In this document: piece after piece, positions 17,153-26,688 of the stretch
Layout of the letters: every line of letters begins with the position of its first letter
Numbering within the stretch: the first letter of the stretch is position 1
Assembly: GCF_001625655.1 (NCBI RefSeq)
Contig: NZ_AUYB01000111.1
Coordinates: 29,357 to 93,356 of the forward strand
DNA length: 64,000 bases
From: Pseudoalteromonas luteoviolacea DSM 6061
Lineage (GTDB): Bacteria > Pseudomonadota > Gammaproteobacteria > Enterobacterales > Alteromonadaceae
Direction of reading: 5' to 3'
Translations under genes and position numbers: made by a program
The notes under the pieces: model-generated
Told to the model about the DNA's origin: nothing
Database searches by the model: none
Seen by the model: the letters and a program-made list of their open reading frames with translations, nothing else

Positions 17153-18205
17153 ATGACAACAACGACAAACAAACCAACTATCATCATTGACGGTTCAAAG
17201 GGAGAAGGCGGTGGCCAAGTCCTACGAACCGCTCTTAGCCTATCGATGTTATTAAATCAGCCTATTGAGATTAAAAATATCAGGGCAGGAAGAAAAAAGC
17301 CGGGGCTAAAGCGCCAACACCTGACATGTGTACTTGCTGCTCAGCAGATATGTGATGCACAAGTAACTGGGGCCGAGCTTAATTCTCAACATATCACTTT
17401 TGCACCAAACTCGGTGCAAGCTGGTAATTATGAATTTAAAATCGGCACAGCAGGTAGTACAGTACTAGTTTGCCAAACTATTTTGCTGCCACTGGCACTA
17501 AGTGGTAAAGCGTCCAAAGTCAAACTACAAGGGGGCACCCATAATGGCATGTCTCCTTCTTTGACCTTTTTGGAGCGTTCGTTTATGCCTGCACTAAAAA
17601 GCATGGGATTAAACTGCGAAATCACAACACATAAACTGGGTTTTTTCCCAGCTGGTGGTGGTAGTTGGCAAATAGATATTTCTCCACTGGCGTCTCTAAA
17701 GCCTTGCCAGTTTGAGCAACCTGGTGCAGAGTTAGAGACTCAACAAAGTAACTGTCATTCGCTTTCGATTATCGCAGGAGTAAGAGACTCCGTGGCCAAT
17801 AGGGAAATCAAAGCTGCACAGTCGCTATTGGGTTGGAGCGCAGCAAACACCGAAATAGACAGAGCTAAAGCCTTTGGCAACGGCAACAGCTTTCACTTAA
17901 GCGTAGGGCAGGGCATGCAAGTCGCCATGTTTGAACAAATTGGCGAGCTCGGCCTCTCCGCTGAACGAGTTGCGGGCCGCACGGTTAAAGCACTACAACA
18001 TTATTTAAAGTCTGGCGCAGCAGTTGAGGAGCACTTGGCAGACCAACTTTTATTGCCCATAGCACTTGCAGGCGGCGGCAGCTTTACTACCTCTGCGCTG
18101 AGCAGTCATACAACGACCAATATCAACGTTATTGCACAGCTCAGCGGCATACAAATTAAAACACAACAACTCAACGAACTCCTTTGGAAAGTTTATTTGG
18201 ATTAA
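17153..18205 (+). CDS. rtcA: RNA 3'-terminal phosphate cyclase RtcA
   Basis: RtcA converts RNA 3'-phosphates to 2',3'-cyclic phosphates with ATP, making ends suited to RtcB. The 350-residue protein from MTTTTNKP has the cyclase signatures DGSKGEGGGQVLRTAL, RAGRKKPGLKRQH and GGTHNGMSPS, and a C-terminal EEHLADQLLLPIALAGGG. AAGGA precedes the ATG at 17153, two bases after the rtcB stop, so the genes are one operon. The longer frame starting inside rtcB is not used. Confidence 0.96.
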   Translation: MTTTTNKPTIIIDGSKGEGGGQVLRTALSLSMLLNQPIEIKNIRAGRKKPGLKRQHLTCVLAAQQICDAQVTGAELNSQHITFAPNSVQAGNYEFKIGTAGSTVLVCQTILLPLALSGKASKVKLQGGTHNGMSPSLTFLERSFMPALKSMGLNCEITTHKLGFFPAGGGSWQIDISPLASLKPCQFEQPGAELETQQSNCHSLSIIAGVRDSVANREIKAAQSLLGWSAANTEIDRAKAFGNGNSFHLSVGQGMQVAMFEQIGELGLSAERVAGRTVKALQHYLKSGAAVEEHLADQLLLPIALAGGGSFTTSALSSHTTTNINVIAQLSGIQIKTQQLNELLWKVYLD

Positions 18206-18207
18206 TA

Positions 18208-19014
18208 ATGGATAAAGCAGTCTTATCAATCGAACCAAATGCACGCACAGAAGTCATGGCCCGCATCAAGAAGGCTGAACAAGAACACAATGTAAAGGTC
18301 CTTTACGCTATCGAGTCGGGCAGCCGTTCATGGGGGTTTGCATCACCGAATAGCGATTATGACGTCCGCTTTATTTACGTTCACCCTAAAGATTGGTATT
18401 TGTCTGTCATGTTAGAAGATAAGCGTGACGTGATTGAGTACCCGATAACGGATGAGATTGATATTAATGGCTGGGATCTGCGAAAAGCACTCAAACTTTT
18501 AAAGGCATCCAATCCTGCGATAGGAGAGTGGCTCAACTCTCCCATTGTCTACATCAATGAAGATAAGTTTAAGACTCAAGCCCAGGCTCTTTTTGCTCGC
18601 TATTACAGAACTGAACGCGGCCTATACCATTATATAAATATGGCAAAAAGCAATTATAGAGGCTACCTCAAACAGGAAAAGGTGCCTTTGAAAAAGTACC
18701 TTTATGTATTGCGCGCTCTATGTGCAGCAAAGTGGATTGAAAAATATGACAGCCCTCCACCAATTGAGTTTTCCGTGTTGGTTAACTCAGTGATAGAGGA
18801 TACTCAACTGTTGTTAGAATTAAACGCTTTGGTTGCCAAAAAACAGCAAGCTACCGAAAAATCGCTAGCCCCCAAAATAATAATGTTAAATACCTTTATT
18901 GAGTCAGAACTCAGTTATTTTGAAGACAATATCAGAAAGTCAAATAGTCATGAGCAGGATACACACCATTTAGATGCCTTTTTTAGAAACTGGCTCGAAA
19001 ACGCATTTATCTAG
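18208..19014 (+). CDS. Nucleotidyltransferase (COG3541-like) of the RNA-repair operon
   Basis: The 268-residue protein starts two bases after the rtcA stop. It has the polymerase-beta-type nucleotidyltransferase motif: IESGSRSWGFASPNSDYDVR, i.e. GS followed by the DxD metal pair, near residues 30-50. The rest is helical and resembles the predicted nucleotidyltransferases that co-occur with RtcB. A tRNA or RNA 3'-end nucleotide-adding role is an inference from context. It closes the operon; its last base begins an exact copy of the replication iteron. Confidence 0.85.
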   Translation: MDKAVLSIEPNARTEVMARIKKAEQEHNVKVLYAIESGSRSWGFASPNSDYDVRFIYVHPKDWYLSVMLEDKRDVIEYPITDEIDINGWDLRKALKLLKASNPAIGEWLNSPIVYINEDKFKTQAQALFARYYRTERGLYHYINMAKSNYRGYLKQEKVPLKKYLYVLRALCAAKWIEKYDSPPPIEFSVLVNSVIEDTQLLLELNALVAKKQQATEKSLAPKIIMLNTFIESELSYFEDNIRKSNSHEQDTHHLDAFFRNWLENAFI

Positions 19015-19032
19015 TTAGTAAAAAATTGATCT
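19014..19032 (-). repeat. Exact outlying copy of the origin iteron
   Basis: On the minus strand this reads AGATCAATTTTTTACTAAC, identical over 19 bases to the iterons at 61181-61199 and 61218-61236, about 42 kb from the origin. It sits between the nucleotidyltransferase and LysR genes and also supplies the T run for the hairpin at 19031-19058. Confidence 0.7.
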
Positions 19033-19058
19033 GTAGTGGCTAACCCCAGCCACTACAG
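19031..19058 (-). terminator. Terminator hairpin at end of LysR gene
   Basis: An 11-bp perfect stem CTGTAGTGGCT / AGCCACTACAG around a 6-base loop overlaps the stop of the LysR gene. On the minus strand it is followed by ATCAATTTTTT. It may also slow plus-strand transcripts from the RNA-repair operon. Confidence 0.7.
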
Positions 19059-19922
19059 CAGCTTGCCTATCTCTTTAGCTACGGTTTCAACACGTTTGGG
19101 ACATACATAGTTTCGCCTAGTGCACAAATATACAGTTTCAAACACAGGGTTGTTCAAAGTGTGAATCGCTACCTTTTCTTGCAGCCCAAATGCCTCCACC
19201 GCAGGAGCTGGCAAAACAGTAAAACCAAACCCCATGGATACAGGTTGTAAAATCAGGCCAATTTGATTCGAAAACCCTTTCTTTTTGAGCAAACTAGCGT
19301 GCTGAAACTCTGGATAGTTTGCACCTAAGAGTAAATTTGCGTGGTGGCTACCATCTGGGTGATCAACAAAACCAAGTTCACTGATGGATTGCCATGACGG
19401 CTGCGCCAAACAAGCAGGCGTAACAAGTAACAGTTGTTCTTTGGCAATCGATTGGCTACATACATCTTCTAATTTACTTTTTGCGGTCATTAGGCCTAAG
19501 TCGACCGTTTTATTAGCCACAGCCAATTCGATTTCTGAATTCGGAGCGAAACGGTAGTCTATGACTAGATTTTGGTGCTTCGCTTGCAAGTCCAATAAAT
19601 GAGGGTACAACTTCAGCCCCAAACTGCCTGGCGACATAATACGCACACAGCCTTCATAAGCAGGGTCATCGCCAATGGACTGTTCTAAATCAATAAGATC
19701 ATCCAATATCGCTCGTCCATGATTATGCAGCTTTTCTCCGGCAGGAGATAATGAAAAGCGCTTGCCATCACGCACAATAAGCACCTGATTTAATTGAGCT
19801 TCTAATTTACTAATATGCTGACTCACACCTGACTGCGTCATATGCAAACTCTCTGCTGTGCGCGTGAAGTGACCTATCTCAGCCAGTGTGCAGAACGTAC
19901 GTAGCCAAATCAAATTAATCAT
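19053..19922 (-). CDS. LysR-family transcriptional regulator
   Basis: The 289-residue protein begins with the LysR winged helix-turn-helix (LRTFCTLAEIGHFTRTAESL, then MTQSGVSQHISKLEAQL) and continues with a periplasmic-binding-type effector domain (MSPGSLGLKLYPHLLDLQ). It is divergent from the VOC-family gene at 20014 across about 90 bp that includes an AT-rich inverted repeat near 19925-19940, so it probably controls that gene and itself. Effector unknown. Confidence 0.92.
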   Translation of the reverse strand: MINLIWLRTFCTLAEIGHFTRTAESLHMTQSGVSQHISKLEAQLNQVLIVRDGKRFSLSPAGEKLHNHGRAILDDLIDLEQSIGDDPAYEGCVRIMSPGSLGLKLYPHLLDLQAKHQNLVIDYRFAPNSEIELAVANKTVDLGLMTAKSKLEDVCSQSIAKEQLLLVTPACLAQPSWQSISELGFVDHPDGSHHANLLLGANYPEFQHASLLKKKGFSNQIGLILQPVSMGFGFTVLPAPAVEAFGLQEKVAIHTLNNPVFETVYLCTRRNYVCPKRVETVAKEIGKLL

Positions 19923-20013
19923 TACAATATATTATTAATATAAGAACAAATGATAATTTCACATTATAGCTGGAGATTTGTAACCTGCACTCAAATTATG
20001 AGGAGCACATATT

Positions 20014-20514
20014 ATGAGCAAGGTATATCCACGAAACTTTTCCCACATAGGTATCTCTGTACCTGACCTTGAAAAAGCAGTTGAATTTTACACTGACGTA
20101 TTAGGCTGGTATTTAATCATGACGCCAACACAGATAACTGAAGATAACAGCGCAATTGGAGAGATGTGTACTGATGTTTTCGGAGCTGGCTGGGAGCGAT
20201 TCCGCATTGCGCACCTATCTACAGGAGATAGAATTGGCGTCGAATTATTTGAATTTAAAAATCAAATCAATCCAGACAACAACTTCGAGTACTGGAAAAC
20301 GGGTGTATTTCACTTTTGTGTTCAAGACCCAAATGTTGAAGAGCTTGCCGAACGCATCGTCGCAGCTGGCGGAAAAAAGCGCATGGAGAAGCCCCGCTAC
20401 TACTACCCAGGTGAAAAGCCTTATCGTATGATTTACATGGAAGACCCATTTGGCAATATTCTAGAAATCTATAGCCACAGTTATGAGCTAATTTACGGCG
20501 CTGGGGCATATTAA
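20014..20514 (+). CDS. VOC-family (glyoxalase/dioxygenase-like) protein
   Basis: The 166-residue protein has the vicinal-oxygen-chelate fold signatures: FSHIGISVPDLEKAVEFYTD at the N-terminus and MIYMEDPFGNILEIYSHS at the C-terminus, with metal-ligand-type His and Glu. Such proteins include glyoxalase, fosfomycin-resistance and ring-cleavage enzymes. Nothing in the sequence fixes the substrate. AGGAG precedes the ATG. It is paired divergently with the LysR gene and followed by a good terminator. Confidence 0.88.
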   Translation: MSKVYPRNFSHIGISVPDLEKAVEFYTDVLGWYLIMTPTQITEDNSAIGEMCTDVFGAGWERFRIAHLSTGDRIGVELFEFKNQINPDNNFEYWKTGVFHFCVQDPNVEELAERIVAAGGKKRMEKPRYYYPGEKPYRMIYMEDPFGNILEIYSHSYELIYGAGAY

Positions 20515-20526
20515 CTTTACTTTTCT

Positions 20527-20553
20527 AAAGGCGCAGACAACGCGCCTTTTTTT
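20527..20553 (+). terminator. Rho-independent terminator after VOC gene
   Basis: Stem AAAGGCGC / GCGCCTTT with a 7-base loop, followed by a T run, 12 bases past the stop. Confidence 0.9.
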
Positions 20554-20761
20554 GAGCACCCGCTTTATGACCACTTGTAAAATGCCTGTCCACTTAGAGT
20601 TAGTTGTACTTATTTGCTTTGGATAGCGATTATAAAACAACCTCAAACAAAGTTTTTGCTGATTCCCTTTTATAGGTATAGTAGAATATTTGCCCTATTT
20701 TCTAGATGTAATTTGAACGGCATTCAGCTTGCGGGCTCACAGTGCCATTTGAGGAGAAATA

Positions 20762-22702
20762 ATGTTCAAAAGGTGCTTTTATAAAAGTACGTATATCTCA
20801 GCCGCTTTTGCGCTGTTAAGCCTTACTGCATGTGGTGGTGGAGGTTCAGATAACTCCAGCTCTGGTGTGACATCACCTCAATCAAACGTTGATACCACGG
20901 CCCCGGTTATTACCATCAATGGCTCAAAGAGCGTCACGCTAATGCTTGGTGAAAGCTATACTGAGTTGGGTGCATATGCAACTGACAATAAGGATGGCGA
21001 AGTAAGTGTTGGAGTATCAGGCACACTTAACCTTAATCAAGTAGGCACTTACACTCTGACTTATAGTGCTACAGACAGTGCAGGGAACACAGTCAGTGTG
21101 CAAAGAACAATTTCCATCGTCGCGCCCAACGACACAACAGCACCTATTGTGACATTAAAAGGTGATAGCCAAATTACATTGCAATATGGTGATACATATC
21201 AAGAACTAGGCGCGACAGCGACTGACAATATCGACAAAGTGGTCGAAGTCACTATTACCGGACACGTAAATACATACCAACCAAGTGATTACACGCTAAC
21301 TTACTCTGCTACCGATCTGGCAGGTAATCAAGGCACCGCAACGCGGACAGTAACTGTACTTCCAGAGCAAGATACGACGGCACCCGTATTAAGTTTAAAC
21401 GGTGACAATTATATTAAGCTATTTTTGAATGAAGCCTATGTCGAACTAGGCGCGATAGCAATTGACAACGTTGATGGTGAGCTGACAGCAACCGCTTCAG
21501 GTACTGTGGTTACTGATACTGTTGGCAAATATACCGTCACCTATACCGCAACAGATAAAGCGGGTAATCGCGCGAGCATTGACCGTACCATTGATGTAGT
21601 AATACCTCGAGAGTTCATCACCACATGGAAAACAGACAATGTAGAGCAGGGCTCAACTGATGAATACACAGTAAAAATAGACACAATCGGAGATGGGTAT
21701 AACTTCCAAGTTGACTGGGGCGATGGTAATTTGAGCACTGATGTGACAAGCACGGTCTCTCATACTTATGAGTCTACTGGTACATATACAGTTAAAATCT
21801 CTGGTGATTTCCCGCGCTTTTATTTTGGAGAGCGAGAAGCAGACAGAATTAAATTGCTCTCTATAGAGCAGTGGGGTGATATACGTTGGTCTTCAATGGA
21901 GTATGCATTTCTCGGCAGCACAAATTTAGTAGTGAATGCGACTGATGCGCCCGACCTAACCAGAGTTACAGATCTATCATATATGTTCGCTGGAGCCAGT
22001 TCGTTTAACCAAGACATTAGCCACTGGGATGTATCGAATATCACAGCAATGAGTGCCATGTTCCAAAATGCCTCCAGTTTTAACCAAAACATAGGGAATT
22101 GGGATGTGTCCAATGTTCAGTACATGGGCTACATGTTTTACGGCGCAACAGAATTTAACCAACCAATTGGGGGTTGGGATGTTTCAAGTTTGAAAGACAT
22201 GTTATTTATGTTTTATGAAGCCAGTAGCTTTAATCAACCCATAGGCAACTGGGATGTCGGCCGAGTCTATAAAATGACAGCCTCTTTTGCTGGTGCCACC
22301 GCATTTAATCAAGACATTGGTGACTGGGATACATCGGAAGTATTTTACATGGGCAGAATGTTTGATGGCGCTTCATCATTCAATCAAGATATTGGGCGCT
22401 GGCAAGTATCCCATGTTGCCTACATGAATAGCTTGTTTAGAAATGCCACTGCATTTGATCAAAACCTTGGCAACTGGGATATTTCAAACCTTGTAGATAT
22501 GCGCAGCATGTTTCAATATATAACGCTTTCTGTAGAAAACTATGACGCACTGCTTAAAGGTTGGAGCCAATTGCCTAACCCACCTACAAAAATAGGCTTT
22601 CATGCTGGGAATAGTAAATACTCAGCGAGTGGTAAAGCTGCACGAGACATACTAACCGGTGTCCACGAGTGGAATATCGCTGATGGCGGGCAAATCGAAT
22701 AG
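20762..22702 (+). CDS. Surface lipoprotein with Ig-like, PKD-like and BspA-type repeats
   Basis: The 646-residue protein has a lipoprotein signal (lipobox LTAC then GGGGS). Three ~80-residue DUF5011-type Ig-like domains follow (each opening DTTAPV and containing LGAxATDN and YTLTYSATD) at about 40-275. A PKD-like domain (FQVDWGDGNLSTDVTSTVSH) comes next. The last ~300 residues are BspA/DUF285 repeats of about 33-40 residues with FNQxIGxWDVSxVxxMxxMF. Such proteins usually face outward and bind host, matrix or polysaccharide. GAGGAG precedes the ATG. It is monocistronic. Confidence 0.88.
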   Translation: MFKRCFYKSTYISAAFALLSLTACGGGGSDNSSSGVTSPQSNVDTTAPVITINGSKSVTLMLGESYTELGAYATDNKDGEVSVGVSGTLNLNQVGTYTLTYSATDSAGNTVSVQRTISIVAPNDTTAPIVTLKGDSQITLQYGDTYQELGATATDNIDKVVEVTITGHVNTYQPSDYTLTYSATDLAGNQGTATRTVTVLPEQDTTAPVLSLNGDNYIKLFLNEAYVELGAIAIDNVDGELTATASGTVVTDTVGKYTVTYTATDKAGNRASIDRTIDVVIPREFITTWKTDNVEQGSTDEYTVKIDTIGDGYNFQVDWGDGNLSTDVTSTVSHTYESTGTYTVKISGDFPRFYFGEREADRIKLLSIEQWGDIRWSSMEYAFLGSTNLVVNATDAPDLTRVTDLSYMFAGASSFNQDISHWDVSNITAMSAMFQNASSFNQNIGNWDVSNVQYMGYMFYGATEFNQPIGGWDVSSLKDMLFMFYEASSFNQPIGNWDVGRVYKMTASFAGATAFNQDIGDWDTSEVFYMGRMFDGASSFNQDIGRWQVSHVAYMNSLFRNATAFDQNLGNWDISNLVDMRSMFQYITLSVENYDALLKGWSQLPNPPTKIGFHAGNSKYSASGKAARDILTGVHEWNIADGGQIE

Positions 22703-22795
22703 TTAAAATGACTTAACTCCAGGCCTTGGTCAATACTGGCAAGGCCTAGTAGAGTTCAATCATCTAACTAACTTTTTACATGTTTACTTCACGGC

Positions 22796-25700
22796 TTAAT
22801 TAGACTTATCGTCTGTATAGCCTCCCAAGACGCCATATAATGTGTTCACATCGATTGGCTTGCCAATATGAGAATCAAAACCCAATGATAGATACTTATT
22901 GACATCTTCCACCATAACGTTTGCAGTCAGTGCAATTACAGGCAGCTTATGGTTTATCACTTTTATCTTTTGTTGCGCTTCAACCCCATCCATTTCTGGC
23001 ATGTGGATATCCATAAGTACCAAATCGAACTGCTCGTCCAAAATAGCTTGTACTGCAAGTTTGCCATTAGCCACCAGCGTTAAGTCAGCTTTAGTCGGTT
23101 GTAACATGGCACGGATCAAAGTTTGGTTAATTGCATTATCTTCTGCTATTAAAATCTTTTTCCCTAACAAACTTGGGGCTGTTAGTGACTTTCTAACAGC
23201 AGGTATTGAGTCATCAGAAGCTTCAATCAATGGCAGTATTACTTCAACTCGGGTCCCCTTGCCGACCTCACTATAAATGTTTATCTCCCCTCCCATCATT
23301 TTAATTAAATTAATGGTGATCGACATCCCAAGGCCTGTTCCCCCATATTTACGAGTTGTCGATGAATCAGCTTGGCTAAAACGCTCGAAAATACGGCTTT
23401 GAGCTTCTTGCGTCATACCAATGCCCGAATCAATAACATTAATTTTTATTGCTTGTTTTCCACATTTTATTACCTGGCTTAGCTCAATGCGTACCTCTCC
23501 AGCATCAGTAAATTTCACAGCATTGGATGAAAGATTAAGTACGATTTGCTTTACTCGAACTACATCGCCAATCCAGCTATCTACAAAACCTGGCTCAATG
23601 GTGGTTATAAAGTTGATATTTTTGCTGCTGACAAGTGCATCTAGGTCATACCGCACAGAATCGAGTACTTTACTAAGGGAAAAAGCACTCTGCTCCAAAG
23701 TTAATTTGTTATCTTCAATTTTAGAGTAGTCCAAAATATCATTGATAATCGTTAACAAGCTTTTCGCTGAGTAAGCTGCGTTTGAGAGTATCACTTTGGA
23801 ACTATCATCCATTGATGTACTTTCCAAAAGCTGCAAGCCGCCCAATATTGCATTCATCGGGGTACGTATTTCATGACTCATGTTAGACAAAAAATCAGAC
23901 TTAGATTTGGTGGCAAGTTCGGCTTTCTCTTTGGCCTCTTTGAGTGAGTTTCTAATTTTTACATTTTGATCAATATCAGACACCGATCCTGCCATCTCCT
24001 TTAGCTCACCATCTCTGGTGTAATAGGGAGTACCTCGGCTTCTAAACCAAGCATACTCTCCTTCTTTATTACGCAGTCGATGCTGAATTTCAAATGTCTT
24101 ACGCTTTTGAATTGATGATTCAACTACTTGCATGGTTCGCTCAACATCATCAGGATGCAGCAAGGTCTTAAACACAGCAAAAGTTGGCTCAAATTCTAGT
24201 GGCTCGTAACCCAGCATGGCGAAAAGATTGTCAGACCACTCCACATGATCCTGAACAGGATCAACCCAATGCCAAAAACCATCTTGAGAGCCTTCAGCGA
24301 CAAGCTTAAGCTTGTTCACAGCTAGCTTGAGTTCTTCTTCTTTGATGCGCAATGCTGAAATATCTTGAAAGATAGATACCACAGCCCCTTTATAGCACTG
24401 AAAATAAACGCTCGAAAATACACTGTCTATCCGTTCATCGGAGTAGGTAAGTGACTCATAATCAAAGTTACCGCCATTTTTTGCGATATAGAGCATACGT
24501 TCAGGTATTTCGGTATCTATTAATGCAGGAAATGCCGCTTCTAGATGACTGCCAATGAGAGGGCTGTGATCAAAGCCAAGGATGGTTTCTGCGGCGCGAT
24601 TAAAACCTTTAAAGACCAGTTGATCATTGTCATTGAGTTCCCATAGGTGGTATCCCATTGGCATATTGTCAACGACACTCTGGCTATAACGAATTTGATT
24701 TTCTAGGTCGCTTTGTGTGCGTTTTAGATCCGTTATATCAGTACCGCAACCAATCATCATTCCATTTGATAACCTAAAATTAGCCCATAACTGCCTTCGC
24801 TCGTCATTATTTTTAATACGTACAGGGTACTCTCTAAATATGCCCTGAGTTGCAGTAATATCTTTAAATACTTGCTCTCGGATAGACTCATCCGGATAGA
24901 AGTATTCCATTAAGTTAGGGGTATTCCTCGCCTCTTCAAAGCTGTAGCCTAATTGCCGTTCACACGAACGATTCCACAGTAAACATTGACCACTTTCATT
25001 GAAGGAGTTCACCATTATTGGTAACAGATCCACAAGCTCTTCAAATAATTGCTTTTGCTCTCTTACCAATTTACTGATATCAGACAATGCCTGTTCAACT
25101 TGAACCCTTTCAGTGATATCTGTACACATGCTCAAAATACCGTAAACAACTCCATGTCTATCGCGCAAAGGGACTTTACTGGTCAAAACATGCCCTTGAC
25201 CTCCATCACTCAAATGATAAGGCTCTTGTATGTCTAGTTTTGCCATTCCACTTTCAAGCACCTGTCGATCATCATCTCGATACTTCTGAACATGTTCGCC
25301 ATTACGCTGGAAATCAAAGTCTGTTTTACCAACAACGTCTGATGATGCATTTAAGCCAACCACCTTAGCAAATTCATTGTTGCAGCCAAGATAGTTCAGC
25401 TCTAAATCTTTCCAGAACACTTGATTGGGTATATGGGATAACACGCTTTCCAGTACTTCTACTTGATGTGTCAACTGCTCAATCTTGCTTTCATAACAAA
25501 CCCCGCGCACAGCAATCACTGCCGAGTTTTCATTTTTTTCAGGTAAGGCAAGACATGAGATCCTTGTCATAGGCTGGCCGCACGGATTATGCATACGATA
25601 ACTAACATTAATTGCACTGCCTTCACGAATAGCCAGACTAAAGCTTTCCTGAACGACTGAGAGGTCATCAACATGACAAGTAGAAACGATGAAGCTTGGC

Positions 25701-25861
25701 ACGAAAGAACCGGCTCCACTCTTTGAACACCGCTTCACTTTTCCAAAAAGCTGTTCAAAGGCTGAATCTATTTCTAATTCATCACTTTCTAGCTGCCACC
25801 GCCACTGCCCAGCACCGAGAGACTGTGTGAGCAGTGAAAGCATATTTTGCGCATATTCCAT
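22796..25861 (-). CDS. Soluble multi-PAS hybrid sensor histidine kinase
   Basis: The 1021-residue protein has no membrane segments. Four or five PAS domains can be read (NQVFWKDLELNYLGCN, PIMVNSFNESGQCLLWN, MGYHLWELNDNDQLV, DGFWHWVDPVQDHVEW). They are followed by HisKA (FLSNMSHEIRTPMNAILGG, about 655), HATPase (N-box LNLSSNAVKFTDAGEV; G-box GTGLGMSITINLI) and a C-terminal receiver (ILIAEDNAINQTL, VLMDIHMPEMDG). It is an orphan kinase with no partner next to it. The signal is unknown. Confidence 0.93.
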   Translation of the reverse strand: MEYAQNMLSLLTQSLGAGQWRWQLESDELEIDSAFEQLFGKVKRCSKSGAGSFVPSFIVSTCHVDDLSVVQESFSLAIREGSAINVSYRMHNPCGQPMTRISCLALPEKNENSAVIAVRGVCYESKIEQLTHQVEVLESVLSHIPNQVFWKDLELNYLGCNNEFAKVVGLNASSDVVGKTDFDFQRNGEHVQKYRDDDRQVLESGMAKLDIQEPYHLSDGGQGHVLTSKVPLRDRHGVVYGILSMCTDITERVQVEQALSDISKLVREQKQLFEELVDLLPIMVNSFNESGQCLLWNRSCERQLGYSFEEARNTPNLMEYFYPDESIREQVFKDITATQGIFREYPVRIKNNDERRQLWANFRLSNGMMIGCGTDITDLKRTQSDLENQIRYSQSVVDNMPMGYHLWELNDNDQLVFKGFNRAAETILGFDHSPLIGSHLEAAFPALIDTEIPERMLYIAKNGGNFDYESLTYSDERIDSVFSSVYFQCYKGAVVSIFQDISALRIKEEELKLAVNKLKLVAEGSQDGFWHWVDPVQDHVEWSDNLFAMLGYEPLEFEPTFAVFKTLLHPDDVERTMQVVESSIQKRKTFEIQHRLRNKEGEYAWFRSRGTPYYTRDGELKEMAGSVSDIDQNVKIRNSLKEAKEKAELATKSKSDFLSNMSHEIRTPMNAILGGLQLLESTSMDDSSKVILSNAAYSAKSLLTIINDILDYSKIEDNKLTLEQSAFSLSKVLDSVRYDLDALVSSKNINFITTIEPGFVDSWIGDVVRVKQIVLNLSSNAVKFTDAGEVRIELSQVIKCGKQAIKINVIDSGIGMTQEAQSRIFERFSQADSSTTRKYGGTGLGMSITINLIKMMGGEINIYSEVGKGTRVEVILPLIEASDDSIPAVRKSLTAPSLLGKKILIAEDNAINQTLIRAMLQPTKADLTLVANGKLAVQAILDEQFDLVLMDIHMPEMDGVEAQQKIKVINHKLPVIALTANVMVEDVNKYLSLGFDSHIGKPIDVNTLYGVLGGYTDDKSN

Positions 25862-26197
25862 TTGAACAACCGTATGTTTATAAAGGGATAAAAAATCCTG
25901 AATATAAAGTGTGGTTGAGCAAAATAAAATAGTAAAGCCAAGAGTGGCGCGTTTTATATTTTAGTCTGGGAAACATGTACATCAACAAAGCGCGAAACAC
26001 ACTCTAAACCGTTACGCGTCAGCAAGTCACTAAACAATAGACAGACACTTATATTGGAATGTTAGGATTAAGCATGAGTACTGAATTTCAATTCTATATC
26101 AACAGGGAGCAACACCAATCACCCTACAATTTGTTGTATCAAAACTTCGGGCAATTTCATATTCAATCGCTAACGCTTATAAATCGCCCAAAGTAAG
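25862..26197. other. Intergenic region without recognised gene
   Basis: Between the hybrid kinase start and the DUF3224 stop I see only short open frames and no clear terminator or RNA. A short frame beginning ATGAGTACTG near 26076 runs about 40 codons but has no supporting ribosome-binding site. Confidence 0.4.
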
Positions 26198-26587
26198 TTA
26201 GTTATTCTTCTCAATACAATACAAAGCAGTGCCATTTTCGGCTGAGGTAAAGTGACCTCTGGCCCCTTCAATTGCATGAGAAGGTTCACTGGCAACCACT
26301 TCAAACTCACTGCTAGCAACACCTTGGCTAAACTTACCTTGATGAGACAATACCAGTATGGCCTCTTGGCCGTTCAGTTGTGCTTTTAGTACTTCTGAGC
26401 CGCTAAAGTATGCATTGCCCTTGTCGTCATAAACCATGCAGTACTGTAGTTCACTGCTACCAATTACATCCCCTTTATAGAGTTGTTTTACCTGAGCAGT
26501 AGCCAACCTCCCTCCTTCTAAAGAATGCTCAGATTCTCGCGTTTGTTCTTGCCAATCTGTTATCTGAAACTCACCTTGCCACTTCAT
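26198..26587 (-). CDS. DUF3224-family protein
   Basis: The 129-residue soluble protein starts MKWQGEFQITDWQEQ and has the features of DUF3224: a KGDVIGSSELQY strand, AILVLSHQGKFSQGV and a C-terminal GARGHFTSAENG. The family forms a small beta barrel related to allene-oxide-cyclase-like folds; no activity is established. GGAGAG precedes the ATG. It is divergent from an AraC-type gene, which may control it. Confidence 0.78.
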   Translation of the reverse strand: MKWQGEFQITDWQEQTRESEHSLEGGRLATAQVKQLYKGDVIGSSELQYCMVYDDKGNAYFSGSEVLKAQLNGQEAILVLSHQGKFSQGVASSEFEVVASEPSHAIEGARGHFTSAENGTALYCIEKNN

Positions 26588-26688
26588 AATCTCTCCGAGA
26601 TGTTTTTAATTTTTAATTACACTAACATGTACCTACCTGAAGGTATTGTAAAAACGCGTCATACTAGTTTTGCCATTGGAACTCAATT

